Part shown: positions 40,301 through 54,400 of the stretch, one piece after another | Numbering within the stretch: the first letter of the stretch is position 1 | Layout of the letters: every line of letters starts with the position of its first letter | Source of the DNA: Siniperca chuatsi | Taxonomy: Eukaryota > Chordata > Actinopteri > Centrarchiformes > Sinipercidae | Length of the DNA: 64,000 nucleotides | Direction: 5' to 3' | NCBI RefSeq assembly: GCF_020085105.1 | Contig: NC_058052.1 | Span: 23,569,733-23,633,732 of the forward strand | Made by a program: the position numbers and the translations under genes | The notes under the pieces: model-generated | Seen by the model: the letters and a program-made list of their open reading frames with translations, nothing else | Databases searched by the model: none | What the model was told of the DNA's origin: nothing

Positions 40301-43300
40301 GTTCAGCACCATAAAACCACATGATCTTTACAAAAAGTTGGGGGAAATGTATCTGTGATTTGTAATCTGGGAGAAACATATGTGGCACTACTGAGTGAGA
40401 GAAACTGAAAAACAAAGACTAGACAACTTTTGCCCTTGTTCTTCATATTTTGGCTGTATTACAATGAAACCACTGCAGTGACTAAAACAAACTGCAGTAA
40501 AAAGATGCATTTTAGGTGCAGCTTTCTGTTCAGCACTACAAAATCTCACTAGAAAGCAGAAGATGAGAAGATGCAACAGTATTATCTTGCTGCTGTCCCT
40601 CAGTTGCCTTTGGTTTAAATTTGTATATTTAATATATTACAGACGGTCAGCTGAGTATATAGTATATTATGATGTCGTATAGTGTTTTGATCGGTTTCCT
40701 GCAGCAATGTTGTCAATGGTATTTTACACCACTCCACTTTACTCCACATCTTAAAAAGTGTTTAAAAAGAAACACTAAAAATCCCCCAGATTGATCTTTT
40801 ACAGTTCCAGGAAGCCTTTTTAATTCAATCAGTGACATTTTTGTCAAGCTGACAACATTATTGAGCTGATATTTCTTCATATAAGACCGACCTTCTTGGA
40901 GGAAAAGTGTATGATTGCAACACTGAAATACATTAATTTGTTCCTGCAACAATATTTCATGTTCCGTGCCAGAAAACTTGCACTTTCTTTTGCTCTAAAG
41001 ATACATGTTAAACAGCCCAGCATCAGGTCCTAAAATCAGCTCAACAGACAAGAGCTCCTGCTGAAGTAGAGCTCGTCCCACAGTGACGAAAAAAATACTA
41101 TTTATAGGGACGTACAGTAAATAATGAAGGACAAGTGCATCATCTCATGAGTTATTATTGTAGTCCTGTGCTGTGATATGATAGAGAGTAATTTCTCTCA
41201 TCAGCCTTGTGAGGTCTTGTTGCCCTTGTGTCACATTTGCTCAGTTTATTTGGTGAAATCTGAAAATAATAAAAGTATATGTCTGCAGACACACAGTCAC
41301 GAAGATTGTTATTGATGTTTAACAAAGTACTGTCCTCTCTTCCAGCTGAAGGACGGTAATATGAAGGCTGATTTGGAGGCTTCTCTGCCTGCTGGACAGG
41401 AGGAATTCGCAATCCGGTGCAGAGATGTGTGCCGGTCGTACGGCAAACTGAAGGTCCTCAGCAACCTCAACCTGACTGTACCACAGGGACAAATGTGAGT
41501 GGAGTGTACTGACTCAAATCTGTCATCAGGGCTGTGATTTCAGACTGCTTTCCTCGATTGATAAGACATTTATCTCTTTATCTATTTGTCAAAACTAAAC
41601 TCAGCTTCAAATGAGTTTTGTTCATGTTACCCAGCCACTTGCAGTGTGGTTGGAAACGACTGATGAGGGCAGTGAAAGTGAAAGAAAACAGTAACTTTTC
41701 AGGCCAGAAAACCAAAACAATTAGGTGAAAGACGCTAAAACGCCACGTAGACCTGAGGGGAACTGCAGAGTCTAGTGATAATTCTCTGTGAGTTCGTCAC
41801 TACAAGCGACACCTTTCACATACAAGAAGTCATTTGATCCGTTGTTATTATAAATATATTGATTATGGTCGCTTTAACACACAGACATGAGAGTGGTATC
41901 ATTTCGGCTAGAGAGGAAAATGTCGAACTAGAAATTCACACAATCTAATTATAGGGCCTCTTAAAAGCACTGGTGTTACACTTCCTGCAATCACTGTTGG
42001 GTTTTATCTAATATAGTCATCTGGTTCTCTTTAGGTGACAGATACAGACAGTATGTATTTCCTTTGTTGAAAATACTTATGAAGAACTCTTTGAGCTCCT
42101 TCCACGCCTGACTGTATGTCTGACAGTTTATCTAGCGTGGTCCACTAGTTTCCATTCAGCTCATTCATAATGACTGAACATGCTAGTTAGACCTGTGACG
42201 GTGTGTTTGTGTCCAGAAGGAAAGTCCAGCATCTGCAACATGCTGTTAACTATAAAAACAGATGATAAACAAACATAAACTCTCAAAACTTTACTAGCAG
42301 TAAAATTGTTCTGAGAGCCCTCTAGTTTTATCTAAAATGCTCTTGATTCTGTGTTGCAGTTATGGCCTTTTGGGGCCCAGTGGATGTGGGAAGACCACTC
42401 TTCTGAAATGCATCTTGGGAACTCTGAAGATCTCGCGGGGTCACATCACTGTGTTGGGGAAGCCACCTGCGTTCCCTGGTCATGACGTGCCAGGGAAGAT
42501 GGTCGGATACATGCCGCAGGTAAACACCACATCTTAATGTTTATCTTTCACACCTTAAAAGGTATATTTGTGTGTATAAGTACATGACATGAGGTCAATT
42601 TATTTTTATTTTCCTGTTGTCCTTATTCTTAGCTGTATGTTCAGTCCGAAAGCTTTCTTTCTCTATTTTGGTTCCTAAACTGATATTAAATTCAATTCAG
42701 GTTTAAGTAGAGTTGAAAAGGTGTTAAAGAGCCTTAATTTTTCCTTTTTTTAAACCTGCAGGTTACCAGTCAAATTTCTCACAGCTCTCTGTTAGCATTA
42801 AGTCCAATTACTCTGTCAGTCAGTTCCACATTTATTGTCCAGCAAAGGTTTGTAAGCACTTCTGTTGGAAAATGCCTACCTCACATCAGGGAGCTGCTCA
42901 TTACAGCCATAAGTAGCAGATGAAGTGCCTTGCTCAGGGACTTCTTTCATTTAGCCTCTGTTGCAGCCAGTGTCCTGTACCTGAGTGTTTCTCATTACCG
43001 TCAGAGTGAATATCTGATGAGGCTGATAACACACATGGAACGTGCCCTCCTGTGTGTAACTCTTAGCATCACATTTGTCACTGTAGGAAGTGATCTGTGT
43101 CCCAGAGGGGAAGAAATGTGACACCTCGTCTGTTCCCCAGCGTGCAACTATAGTACCGCTGTGGAGAACATGGCTTGTGTTTTCTGATGCAGAGAAATTC
43201 ATTGACTCGAAACTTTTGAGTCAAACAGAGAGGCTAGCAATATATAATATATCCTATTCATTTGTTGTTACAGAAAAATGTGTATATGGACCATTATTTA

Positions 43301-46300
43301 AACCCTTAATCTTTCAAGATTAAATATTTTCCTCAAGAAATGCCAGCAGTAATCCTTTAAGTGATGGAGGTACTCTAAGACAATGCAACATCAAAGATCT
43401 CTGCACAAGTGCTAAGAAGGCAACAGTGCAGATATAGATCTGCAAGTAAAACAGATACTCAGTAAATCTACTGTATTTATTTTCAGTTGAAATAGTGTAG
43501 TTGTCTCGAGCTGTGCTGTAAAATGTTTTTGTGATGGAACAGTATTGTGCTATGGGTTACATTTACTTACTGTATTTATTTATTTAGTGATACAACATTA
43601 GAAGTTTAGATTTTTCAAATCAATGTATCAACAAAGGAATAATGTAGTTTTTCAAGCAGGGTAGGAGGGAAATGACCCAAATGCAGACAAGTAGGCAGAT
43701 CAACCATTTAATGATAAGAAACACAAAAAAGGCTTACACCTATTTCAGGCAGTCCAACAGAGGCAAAACAATTCAGACAGGGAGCAGGTAAGCAGGCTCG
43801 AACAAAAGAAACTAAATCCAACAGTGGACAGGCAAAATCCACAAACAGGCAAAGTGCAGGGAACCGACAAACCAGGCCGCTTGACAGCGGTGCAACATAC
43901 AATGAACAAAGGAAAAACTCAGACTAAATACACTTAGGTAGGTGCAACTAATTAGGGTGGGGCAAACAATCAAAACTGGATGGAAAAGCAAACAAAGACA
44001 GGAAGTAAAACAACAAGACACACAAGGAGAGGAGGACACTTCAAAATAAAACAGGAAATAACAGGACAAAAACCCAAAACCATGACAAATAATGGGAGAG
44101 ATGTCATAAGAATAGGGGTCTTAATTTGAATGCTTTTTTGGTACCAATTGAAATGTGTCCGTAACTCAGCGTATCGGAAACTATCAAGTACCGAAAGCTG
44201 GCATCAAATACTTGCTCAGATTCGTACTCTTCTTTACTTATTCTGTGATCAAACAGTTTTGGATTACATTTAGGAAAAGTTTTTGTACAGAACTTGTGTT
44301 TAGACAACATTTATTTAACATTTGATAAGTTTGGCTTCTTTCCTTAGGTGAAAAAAGGGTTTTCTGAGAAGCACATGTTGATATCGCTCAAAGTAAGGTA
44401 TCCGAAAGAGTATTGTTTTTGTATTGGTACGAGTATGGAAAATGTTCAAACTACAACCAGCCATTCACAAGACAGTGATGTCTTGAGATGTGGAGTGTGG
44501 AAGCCACAGATGTATCAATGAAGAGAGGGAGTGTTTGCAACTTATTTGATGCTTTTATCATCTTATTACTTAAGTTCTTTAGTCACTACATTTCCATCCA
44601 CACAAGTATCTTTGTGGGGTGAAGTCAGGTACATGATGAAGGTCCACGGGGGGATCGAAAAGTTGCAGTAACCTGCTGCTATCAAATATGAGTTTCAAGC
44701 AATACCTCTCTTTACACACAACCTTTTAAAACTGTTGCACAGGAGCTGGCGTTGTACAACGAGTTCACCATTAGTGACACCCTGACCTTCTTCGGCCGAA
44801 TCCACGGCCTGACGTCAAAGGAAACCCAGGCACGCATGGATTTCCTCATTGACTTCCTGGATCTACCTCAGAAGCACAGTCTGGTCCGAAATTTCAGGTA
44901 AAACTACATGTAGTAGGTGACAGAATGAGTTTAATATGCAGTGATTTAGAACTGAGCTTCTCCAGAGAGGTGAGTGTTTTCGGGAACATAATACTGTATG
45001 CAGGACTGATTGTAGGTCCATTTTATTGTGCATCATATCACTGTGTTTACACCAGAAGCTGTTTGTGGAACCACTCACCTAAAGTTCTGTAATTTGCTGT
45101 AATTTGCTGCAGGGGAATTTTGGACAACATTATCAGTCAGTAGCCAATTGGACAACAGTACTGTTAGATTTTCAGCAACCAGCTAACCTTGGTGATACGA
45201 TACAAATATAACTACTATCCTTTGAATGATGCAATGAGGTCCCTTATTGAGAAAATAACTGCACACTGAAAAAACATTTATCTTTTTTGTGCAGTTCTTT
45301 GCAGTAGATAATTTTAGACTTTTCGTGCTTAGTGAAACACAGAGTGATATGATTTATAGATGTTAGATTCAGGTGTGGTGAGCTGAAGCCAAATGCGGTA
45401 TATCCCTAGATACAGCCAGTTTATGAAGTGAGGTAAATGTGTTTTTACAGCTGTCTACAGTTGCCTGTGGACTTTGATGCCTGAATTACCTGAATTAATG
45501 TGCACACACAGACAAAGATAAGCCCTTTCTCCTCTACAGGTTGTAAACCCAATGAGCATAAAACAATATGACTTTGTCTAGTAAGGAGACAAATAAAGAG
45601 ACAGCATCCTATTTATCGTAATAATAGCTTTGCTGAATATTCTCACCATACAATCACTGTTATGTTTGCATCAGTGTTTCCAAGTAGCCCAATCAGAGTT
45701 TCAAACCTGCCCAATTGTCATAAAAGTTGCCCAAAATTTAAAATGTTCATTTAGGAGAGGGTTTTTATGTCAGTACAATATGAATATATACTGCAATATC
45801 TTACCTGTAGGGCTATCTATCCATCTAGATTGTTTAGGTGTGAGTTGCCAAGTTTTGGAGATATCAGCCGTAGAGATGTCTGCCTTTTTTTAATATAATG
45901 GGACTATAGTATATGGCTACAGACCACAGACCTGTTGTGAGCCGTTTCATGTAGGAACTAAAAAGAAAATGGTTCCTACATGAAACTGCTCACAACAAAT
46001 ATGTGGATTATCTTGAGTAACCGGGTCATGATTTCTGGAAAGAGACATTGCTGTTGAGTTTTTCAAATGTATTTGTTTGCTACTTTGAGCACCACAAGCC
46101 GAGTGCCATATAGTCCCATTATATTAAAAAAAAAGGCAGACATCTCTACGGCCGATATCTCCAAAACTCTGCAGCTCACACCAAAACAATATAGATGGAT
46201 AAATAGCACTACAGGTAAGAGGAAAAATATGGAATTTTGATTTGGGGGTGAACTGTCCCTTTAAAATAACACACACAGAGCTTGGTCGCAAATACAACAG

Positions 46301-48402
46301 CAAACATTTTACCTCAATAACATTATTGGATTTGTCCTGTGGTGCTGGGTAGGAAATTGGTTAGATCATCCGTGTCAGGAGTGCAAGATGAAAAATAAAG
46401 TGTTGGGCCTAAATGCTCCACCGGTCTTCTGTTTTATTAGTTTAATTATGCAAATCCAAAACCATGGTTACAGTAATTAAAAGCTAAGTCTTTTGAATAA
46501 CGTTACATTAAATGTAAAAAGTCATCACTTAAGTCATAAGAACAGATTTTTACAAGGCTTTTACAGAGCTATGACTTTGTAACCGATTAATAATTTGAAT
46601 ATGAAAGTAGTTAGTAGGCTAATCAACTAAAATTACATTTGGTTTTGTCGGTCATCAGTTATAAGTTACTGTGCGTACTGAACTCAGTCTCAGTCATAAT
46701 AACTGGAGAATAGAAGTGACCGATTCACTGCTGTATCTCTAACTCTTCATTAGGGGAAAACTTCCCAAATAGTAAAAAAAGTAGCCCAAATTTTCACAAG
46801 AACAATTTCAGAAAACTATCCAATTTGGCAACGCTGGTTTGCATGCTTTTGTGTAGCCATCAAGGTAAAAGTTTCAGGAAACATCATGTATTAGTACATT
46901 GCTGTATGTCGTGCAGTTTATATGCTGTAAAGAAGTTTCTCTTTGTGCTGTCAAAGTAAAGCATGCAAGTCCTCCGAGGCTGCCACTCTACATTCAGCCT
47001 CACCCCGGCTTGCATCACCATCCAAAGTCTGAGCTTTAACCAACCTGATCGGCAGCTCAGTTTGCAATATGCAACATGTTTATGGTCCCATTGAGCAAAT
47101 GATCATATCTGCAGAGCCTTGATTGATCAGTTCTCTCACTAACTTTCTGCTTGTAACTACTCTGTTTTGGAAGAAAAACTTTCCACTCAACTGAACTTCT
47201 ACTGTCAGCAATTCACATTTTAATCTTTTCCACAGAGGAAGAAGCTGTAAAGAAAGTCTTGTTCTCAAGCCATAAAAGGAAACGATCGAGCAATACAAAT
47301 TAAAAATAGAGTATTTGGCATTTCACCAGATATTTCTGTTGGAGCTCTGCTTTAATCATTAAGTTGAAAATGTGACTTCATTCTTTATGTGGAATCCAGA
47401 CAACTGTAAGATGTGAGAGAAAACTGACAATGTTGTTGTGATCTCTCAGGCACTGATAGAGATCAGTGAAAGTGATAGATTACTTTATTGCCCTTTTTAC
47501 ATTCTGCAGTTATTGGAGGAAGAATAATAACAGCTCTTGATTCAGATCCCTGATTCATTACAAAGACCCTTCTGTTCCAAAGGAGCCCCTCCAACCAGCT
47601 TTAATTAGCATTTCATGTAATATTTATGTCATGTGTGATGTAGCAGCCTGTCATGTTACTGAGCTGCAACTTCTGGATAAAACTCCTACTGGCAATTTTT
47701 AAAGAGGAATCGCTGTAAAAATTATTTGTGTTATATTTCAGACCTTGGCGTCATCTGTTGTGTTAATGATTTTGCAACACGCTGCAGAACAACAAGTGAG
47801 TTGTTCTGCAGCATTACATGACACACAGGTTGTTGAAACTGTTCACGATACATAATATGAAAGACATTCCTGGTATGAATAAACACACCTTTTAGCACGT
47901 GTGCACATCGTCTGTTTCTGTTTCAAATCATTCTTTCTTTTGTCTTAAATACAATGTGGGATCAGTCAGCTAATGCGTGATACATTAAAAATGTAAAAAA
48001 AAAAAAAAAGATAATACTAATAAAATAAGGTCAGTTTATCAAAATGCCTCTTCCTCCCAATATCCGTCGCTCAGGTCTTGTTGTTTTCCTCCGTGTTGTC
48101 AGGCAGGTTCGTCCTGCAGGTTTTGTCTCTGCTACTTTCGGCTGCCACCACCTCCCTCGGAAGTGATTGGCATGCATAGAGGCGAGGTGGATCATCAGTT
48201 ACGAAACAATTAGGAACGTGGGAGAAAATTCACTGTTGTCATCCTGTGGCTCTTTTTGTTTTCTCACTTCGTTTCCTGTGTGTGTTACAGCGGGGGTCAG
48301 AGGCGCAGGGTGTCTCTCGGAGCGGCTCTGCTTCAGAACCCAGAGCTGCTCATCCTGGACGAACCGACAGTCGGAGTGGACCCTGTGCTCAGGGCCAAGT
48401 AT

Positions 48403-48433
<31 letters not shown>

Positions 48434-51400
48434 TCATAACTGTTTCTTCCCACGGTGGCTGTTATCCAATTTTTGTCATTCTCTGAAAAATACAGCCCTG
48501 TTGTTTACCAAGATGAAAGATGAACAATTCACGTCATTTCACTCATAAAAACATAAGAAACTAAAGGGAGACACTAGATTTACATACATTTCCAGAATAT
48601 ATCCCACTAGTAGTGAACTCAACAGAAGACCTGTATAATCCTGGCAAAATAAGATATGAAAATCTCAATATCCCTAGTGATTAGTAGAAGTATTTAGTAG
48701 TGGACCTTCCAATTCTTTGTATCTTTCATTTTCATAGCATTTGTGACTTACAGCCGTGATGGCTGACAGTAGAGAGTAACAGAAAACTTTTTGAGAGACA
48801 AAGATGACACGTGACCAAAGGTAATCAGCAGGATTAGAAGCAGTGACATTGCAGTTACATGGTAGTAACTACTGTAGGAGTCAGTGATATGGTGCCTGGT
48901 AAAAAAAATCATGAGTAGAGAAATAAGACATTTTATTCAGCAGGAACAGTTGAATGAGTTCGCAAAATAGCATCAGTAAACTGTAATGTATCCTTAAACA
49001 CAAGGAAAAGACAACATTTAGACTGTAACGTGATTAATCAATAGCCAAAATGCTAGAGGAAATCTTTGATATCACAATATTGATGTATTGTATTGTATGT
49101 ATGTAATATTAATGATGTCATATCAATATATTGCCTGGCTGTACTAGCTATGGGAATCAAGATTACTTTCCTGGTAACTCACTTGGCTGTAATTGCTCTT
49201 CAAGAGCTTGTTAGCTTGTTTGATAAGTTTTGCTGTTGTTGCTTGAGAATTGCTTTGATCTTAACTTTCCCCAAAGCTGTTTTTTTGTGACCTAAAATTA
49301 ATCTAGCCTTGTCACATGGCATGCAGGTGAAAATAGCATCTAACAATGTCCACGTTTCTATCTTGGAAACATTGCGGCTTCAATATTACAGCTTGGCAAC
49401 TGGGAAATAATTTGTATGGACAAACTCTACACAACCATTTAGGCATATGTTCAAGCAACCTTTTTGAAAGCATACTGCCCTCCCTCAGTGTGTTGTTCCA
49501 GTCTCATTGTATAATAGCACCACAAAGCCTCATCAGATCAGACGGCTGGCAGGCAAACTGCTGCTGGCGAAGCTGTGAGCTTTTTCAGACTACGATTTTA
49601 GGAAAAATCCATTAACAAGCGGGTCAAGTGTTATGTAATTAATTTGGTTTCTTCGGTCTCTTTCTTCGAGGATCTGGCAGCATCTGGTGGAGATTGTGAA
49701 GACGGGGAAAGTCTCTGTCATCATCACCACACACTACATAGAGGAAGCGAGGCAAGCCGATGTGGTGAGATAATTCATACATGCATGGGGACACACACAC
49801 AGAACCCACATGCATGCACATAATCACACAAGGACAAATTAAGCATAAATACACACTCACAAACAAGAATCAGGGATTCAGCTGCAAAATCAATAGAAGA
49901 AAGCACCACATCCACACTAGTCCTCATGTTTCGCCCCTTCGTAGAAAAACAATGAGTCCATTGATATCTGCACTGTGTCAACATGTTAGATGAAGTTTGT
50001 TCTTTATTAGCTTTGACAGGAGGAACAAAAGTTCGCATTGAATGAGAGACTTCCTATAGAGAAGCTCTCTTGTGTCTTTATTTTACGTTTTACTGACAAA
50101 ACAAAAAGTTTGCTTACATTTTAAGTTTCTTGTTCATTTCGTTTTGTTCAGAATTTCTTCTTTTTGTTCATGAATAAGTTTGAAAGATAAGCCTGGTGAT
50201 CTTCTATATTTTTCTTATTGTCAACAAATCCTATGAAAAAACCCAACAACAATAAATTGATCCGACTAACAAGTTTTGTCTGTGTATCCAAAGCCTAATA
50301 TATCTTATTCCTCTGTGTCATAGAGCTTCTTTATTGTCTAAAAACTATTAAAAACACATCAGTGAGCCACACTGTTGCACTGGATGACATTTTCCTTCAT
50401 TATGATGAACATTGGCACTCTAGTTTAGTTTCAGGTCAAACCCACATACATCGTCCTGCTGCTGTATATTCACTAGGGCACCTAATATGTATTTATCCGC
50501 CACTGAAAATAGTCCCCAACAAATGAACGATTTACAACTGAAATTATTCAGCCTTTTTTTTTTATTTTAACAAAACAATAATGTTTGTGACCCAAACAGC
50601 AACAAAGTGCCGCAGACAGGATAGATGGACTAATACATTTACGGTTTTGGTCTTTTCATGTGATTGTTTAAAGTAAGGAAAATGTAAAATAATGCCAGCT
50701 TTATCCATTAAGTGCAGTCTGTGTAAAAGGATATGTTTTAATGACACTGATACTTATAGTTTTTTTTTATTTACACAGATAAGTAATGGTCATGCTTTTA
50801 TACACAGAAAAATATGAATTACTAGAAAGTACTAGAAGTAATTACCTGAAAGAAGTTTATTGGCTATGACTACATAATTTGTATCATCTGATCATGGTGC
50901 AATAGATTAGATGATTGGTCTGGACATTGGACCTTTGCAGCTGGTGACTCAAATCTGTGCTCAAAACTGTCTGAACCCCACCCAGCGAATATATTGTGAC
51001 AGACAGAAACAGAAGGAGAACAGGAAGTAATGCAGACACACATTTAAAAATTCAGTCACCAGAGAGCTGTTACAGACTTTTTTTGGTTTCATTTGTGCAC
51101 ATAAAGTCACAAATTTCAGGCAGAATCATGTCAAAATACTACTGACAACTAGTAGATTTATGGTAAATGGTCACACACAAGAACAACAGTACAAAGTATG
51201 TGGGCTCTATACATACAGTAAATCTATAGCCCCGCATTTTTACAGTACATTTAACACCCATGTCACCTTCACTGCTGCTCAAACTAATGCTTGACTCAGC
51301 ATAAATCCAGTTATTCCATGAATTCAATCATTGTTTCACCAGTAATCTCCATTGTATGTGAATACCGCTCAGCTAGCTCAGTAATGTCTCCATTCAGGGT

Positions 51401-54400
51401 TAAATGATTGAAGGGTGGAAGAAGATCACACAGACTGAGGGAGAATGAGGTGGATTTGCTGATTTATTTCAGTCTCTGTGACTGTTAAAAGAACTATGTC
51501 AGATGAAGTAGCACACAGTACATCACTGCACTGCCAATACAATAGGTCGATTTTGATCACTTAGCAACTGCAAATTTTGTTTTACCCACTAAAGAGTTTG
51601 ACAGGATAAGTAGGACAGAAATTAATTAAATCACAGGAGACACTTTTGAAAACCAGTTTACTGCTCTGTAACTGGCTTCTTGCTTATATCTGGAAAGTCT
51701 TGATATGATAAAATGATACTCGTTCTCCAAAGAGTTTAACACCAACAGGGATAAAAATGAATTATGTAATCTGTATTTTGGAATAAATAAGAACTGTACA
51801 ATTAGCATGAGAGACATAAAACACTCTAATATTTATTTATTTGTAAGTTATTCCCACGATCAGTTATCACAGTTTTACCAATAGAGAAATTAACCATAGA
51901 GAGTCTAAACTGTGGGTGTAGTTTTGAAAATCTTTTGGAAAATTTTCAGCTGTGAGAACTTGTAGATTTGTTCGAATGTGGAGGGGTGCTGAATTGATTG
52001 GCAGATTGTGTTCTAGTGTACAAAATATTTTTTTCTTTTAAAGTTTTGTACTCTTCATTGAACAATCTAATATATCAATCCTTTATTTGTTGTTATTTGT
52101 AGTATTTTCTTTTTCTTTATTGAGGAAAAGGAAGTTGAGTGTGTTGTTGGACTATTCAGGAACTTTATGGAAATGTTGACTAGATGTTGTTTCTTAAACT
52201 CGAGAACTGTGGTGTCCTTTTTTTGTACGTTTTTTTAGTTATTGTTTTGAGGGGGGTAGTTATGGATTGGAATTGAAGTTTTGATTTATGTGCAGGTGCC
52301 ATGATCTGTTGTTTGATTTAGATTTTTGATGTTGTGTCTCTTCACATACACAGGATGAAATATGTCCTGTCCATAAATAAACTCGTTGCATAGTTCTGCC
52401 CACATTGTTGCTTTAAAAAGACAAGAACATCACCCATAAATAACACTTTTAGTGAACAAATATTCTCTCCAAACCAGGCTCAACACTCCTGTCATTTCTC
52501 CAGGTCGGCCTCATGAGGAATGGCTGTTTGTTGGCTGAAGGTCCTCCAGACGCAGTCATGAAGCAGCACAGTGCAACAGTGAGTACTAATACCCTCATGG
52601 GAGGTATGGACACCCAGGGGTGCGGGTAGTCAGGGCTGGGAGGTTGATGATGGGACCACAAAGCAAAACACTTTTATACTCTGTAGCACATCTTGTAAAC
52701 AATGGCAATTCAAGGTGCTTTATATTCAGTATTATATTAATGATAAGATACATGTTTATAAAAAAGTGAGGTCCCTGGTCCCTGTTGACCCACATTATCT
52801 TCTGCTGCAGACCCTGGAGCACGCCTTCCTGCAGCTGTGTGAGACGTCGGACCAGGTCGTCTCTAAACGGGAGTCCAGTCCGCAGGGTGGGCCGCTGGCG
52901 AACAGCCAGTCATTCGAGAGCGGGCGGGACGAGAGTCGGCCAATTCTCGGGGTCGGACCAGGAGCTGCAGAGGAAGTTCCCAAATATTCAGGTATCATTT
53001 TGAAACACGAAGTACAGGTCTTATTTCAGTTTATTAGATTCCAAAACAAATATGACCATTATCTGAAATCCTTATTGCAGTGTTAATTATCAATAAATCT
53101 CTTCAAAACATATAGGATCCAGTCTGTATGACTGGTTTAGATTCCTCTAACTGTGAAATGGCTGCTTAGAAATGTTTGTGAGGGTATCACAGTGGTCTAG
53201 GGGTCCAAGATGGCATACCACATGACTGCAATGTCCTCAGATGTGTGATAAAAGGGAAAAAATACAAACTCTGTCTTCTTTAACATTTGCATTTTAAAAA
53301 TGATAATGGCAACAACACAAAGTAGGCGTCTTTGGCTGATTAACAGTGGGGTCTTCATTTTTACATTGGCAAATATATATTTGTGGCGTGTAAATATTGA
53401 GCAATGTGAAATACTGTTGAGTTACTCAATGGTGGAGGAAGTATTCAGATCCTTTAGAAGTAAAAGTACTAAAACCACACTGTAAAAAATACTCTGTTAC
53501 AAGTAAAAGTCCTGCATTGAATATTTTACTTAAATATAAGTAAGTATAATCAGGAAAATGTACTTAAAGTATTGAAAGTAAAAGTGCTCCATGCAGAAAA
53601 TGTCTCTTAAAATTAAAAATTTTAAAAATGTTTTAAAATAATTAAATGATTAAAACTTTCGTTTAGTTGATGACCCACAGTGTAACAGGGGAGAATACTG
53701 TTTTTTACCCCAAATACTCTTTGATTTTTAATTTGTTTTTCAGTCCAGAAAAGCGACCCGAGATCATTTTTGAACCACAACTGTGCAATTGGGCTCTAAA
53801 TATTTTGGGAACCCGTTTTTCTTTGGGCCCTCTGCAGTCTACTCAGTGGTTAGATAGGTTTAAATAGGTTTAAACTGTGATTTCAGTCCATAGTATGTTC
53901 AGCTGCTATTCCTGATCCAATTCCAACAGTGCTAACCCCAGACTAACCTACTATTTCTATTTTGAAGTTTTAAGAATAGCTTTGCTAAAGCAACACGCCT
54001 GTTAATTCCAGCTTGTTATTGGCATTATTGTGCACTTGACACTGAAACAGGAACCTGTTCCTATTTAAATCTGCACAGATTTTAATGCTAAGCTTCCAAT
54101 TTAATTTACCAATAACTGCTGATTTCTTATAATCTTATTGAAATGTTGCTCAGAGTTATCTTTGTCTCTTTCTGCCCTTTCAGTTGTCAGTCTGATTGAA
54201 CCATTGTACAGTGTTTTGTTCTCCATGTACAAAACATTACTGTTTTTTGCAAACCCTTCATTCAAAATAACATCTATTTGTGAAGAAGACTTTCTACAAC
54301 CTAAAAGCATTAAAGACCATTGTAAAATACAGAGTATTCTTCTCAGCCATCTGACTGTAACGAATCAGGCTTTTGTGGCAGGCGACTCCAAACTTTTGAG

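Larger units (their letters stand above)
37425..41345 (+). other. abch1: abch1 intron 1
   Basis: A 3.9-kb intron holding the candidate alternative first exon (37807-37950) and an imperfect tandem duplication (40156-40536). The rest is AT-rich with nothing recognised. Confidence 0.5.
44898..48290 (+). other. abch1: abch1 intron 4
   Basis: A 3.4-kb intron with a hAT-like element (45672-46836), a foldback unit nested in it, and a short perfect hairpin at 47781-47812. No exon recognised. Confidence 0.5.

Noticed and set aside
49639-50038. Minus-strand open frames opposite abch1 exon 6
   Set aside because: Shadow of the plus-strand exon encoding ITTHYIEEA, followed by repetitive CA-rich intron.
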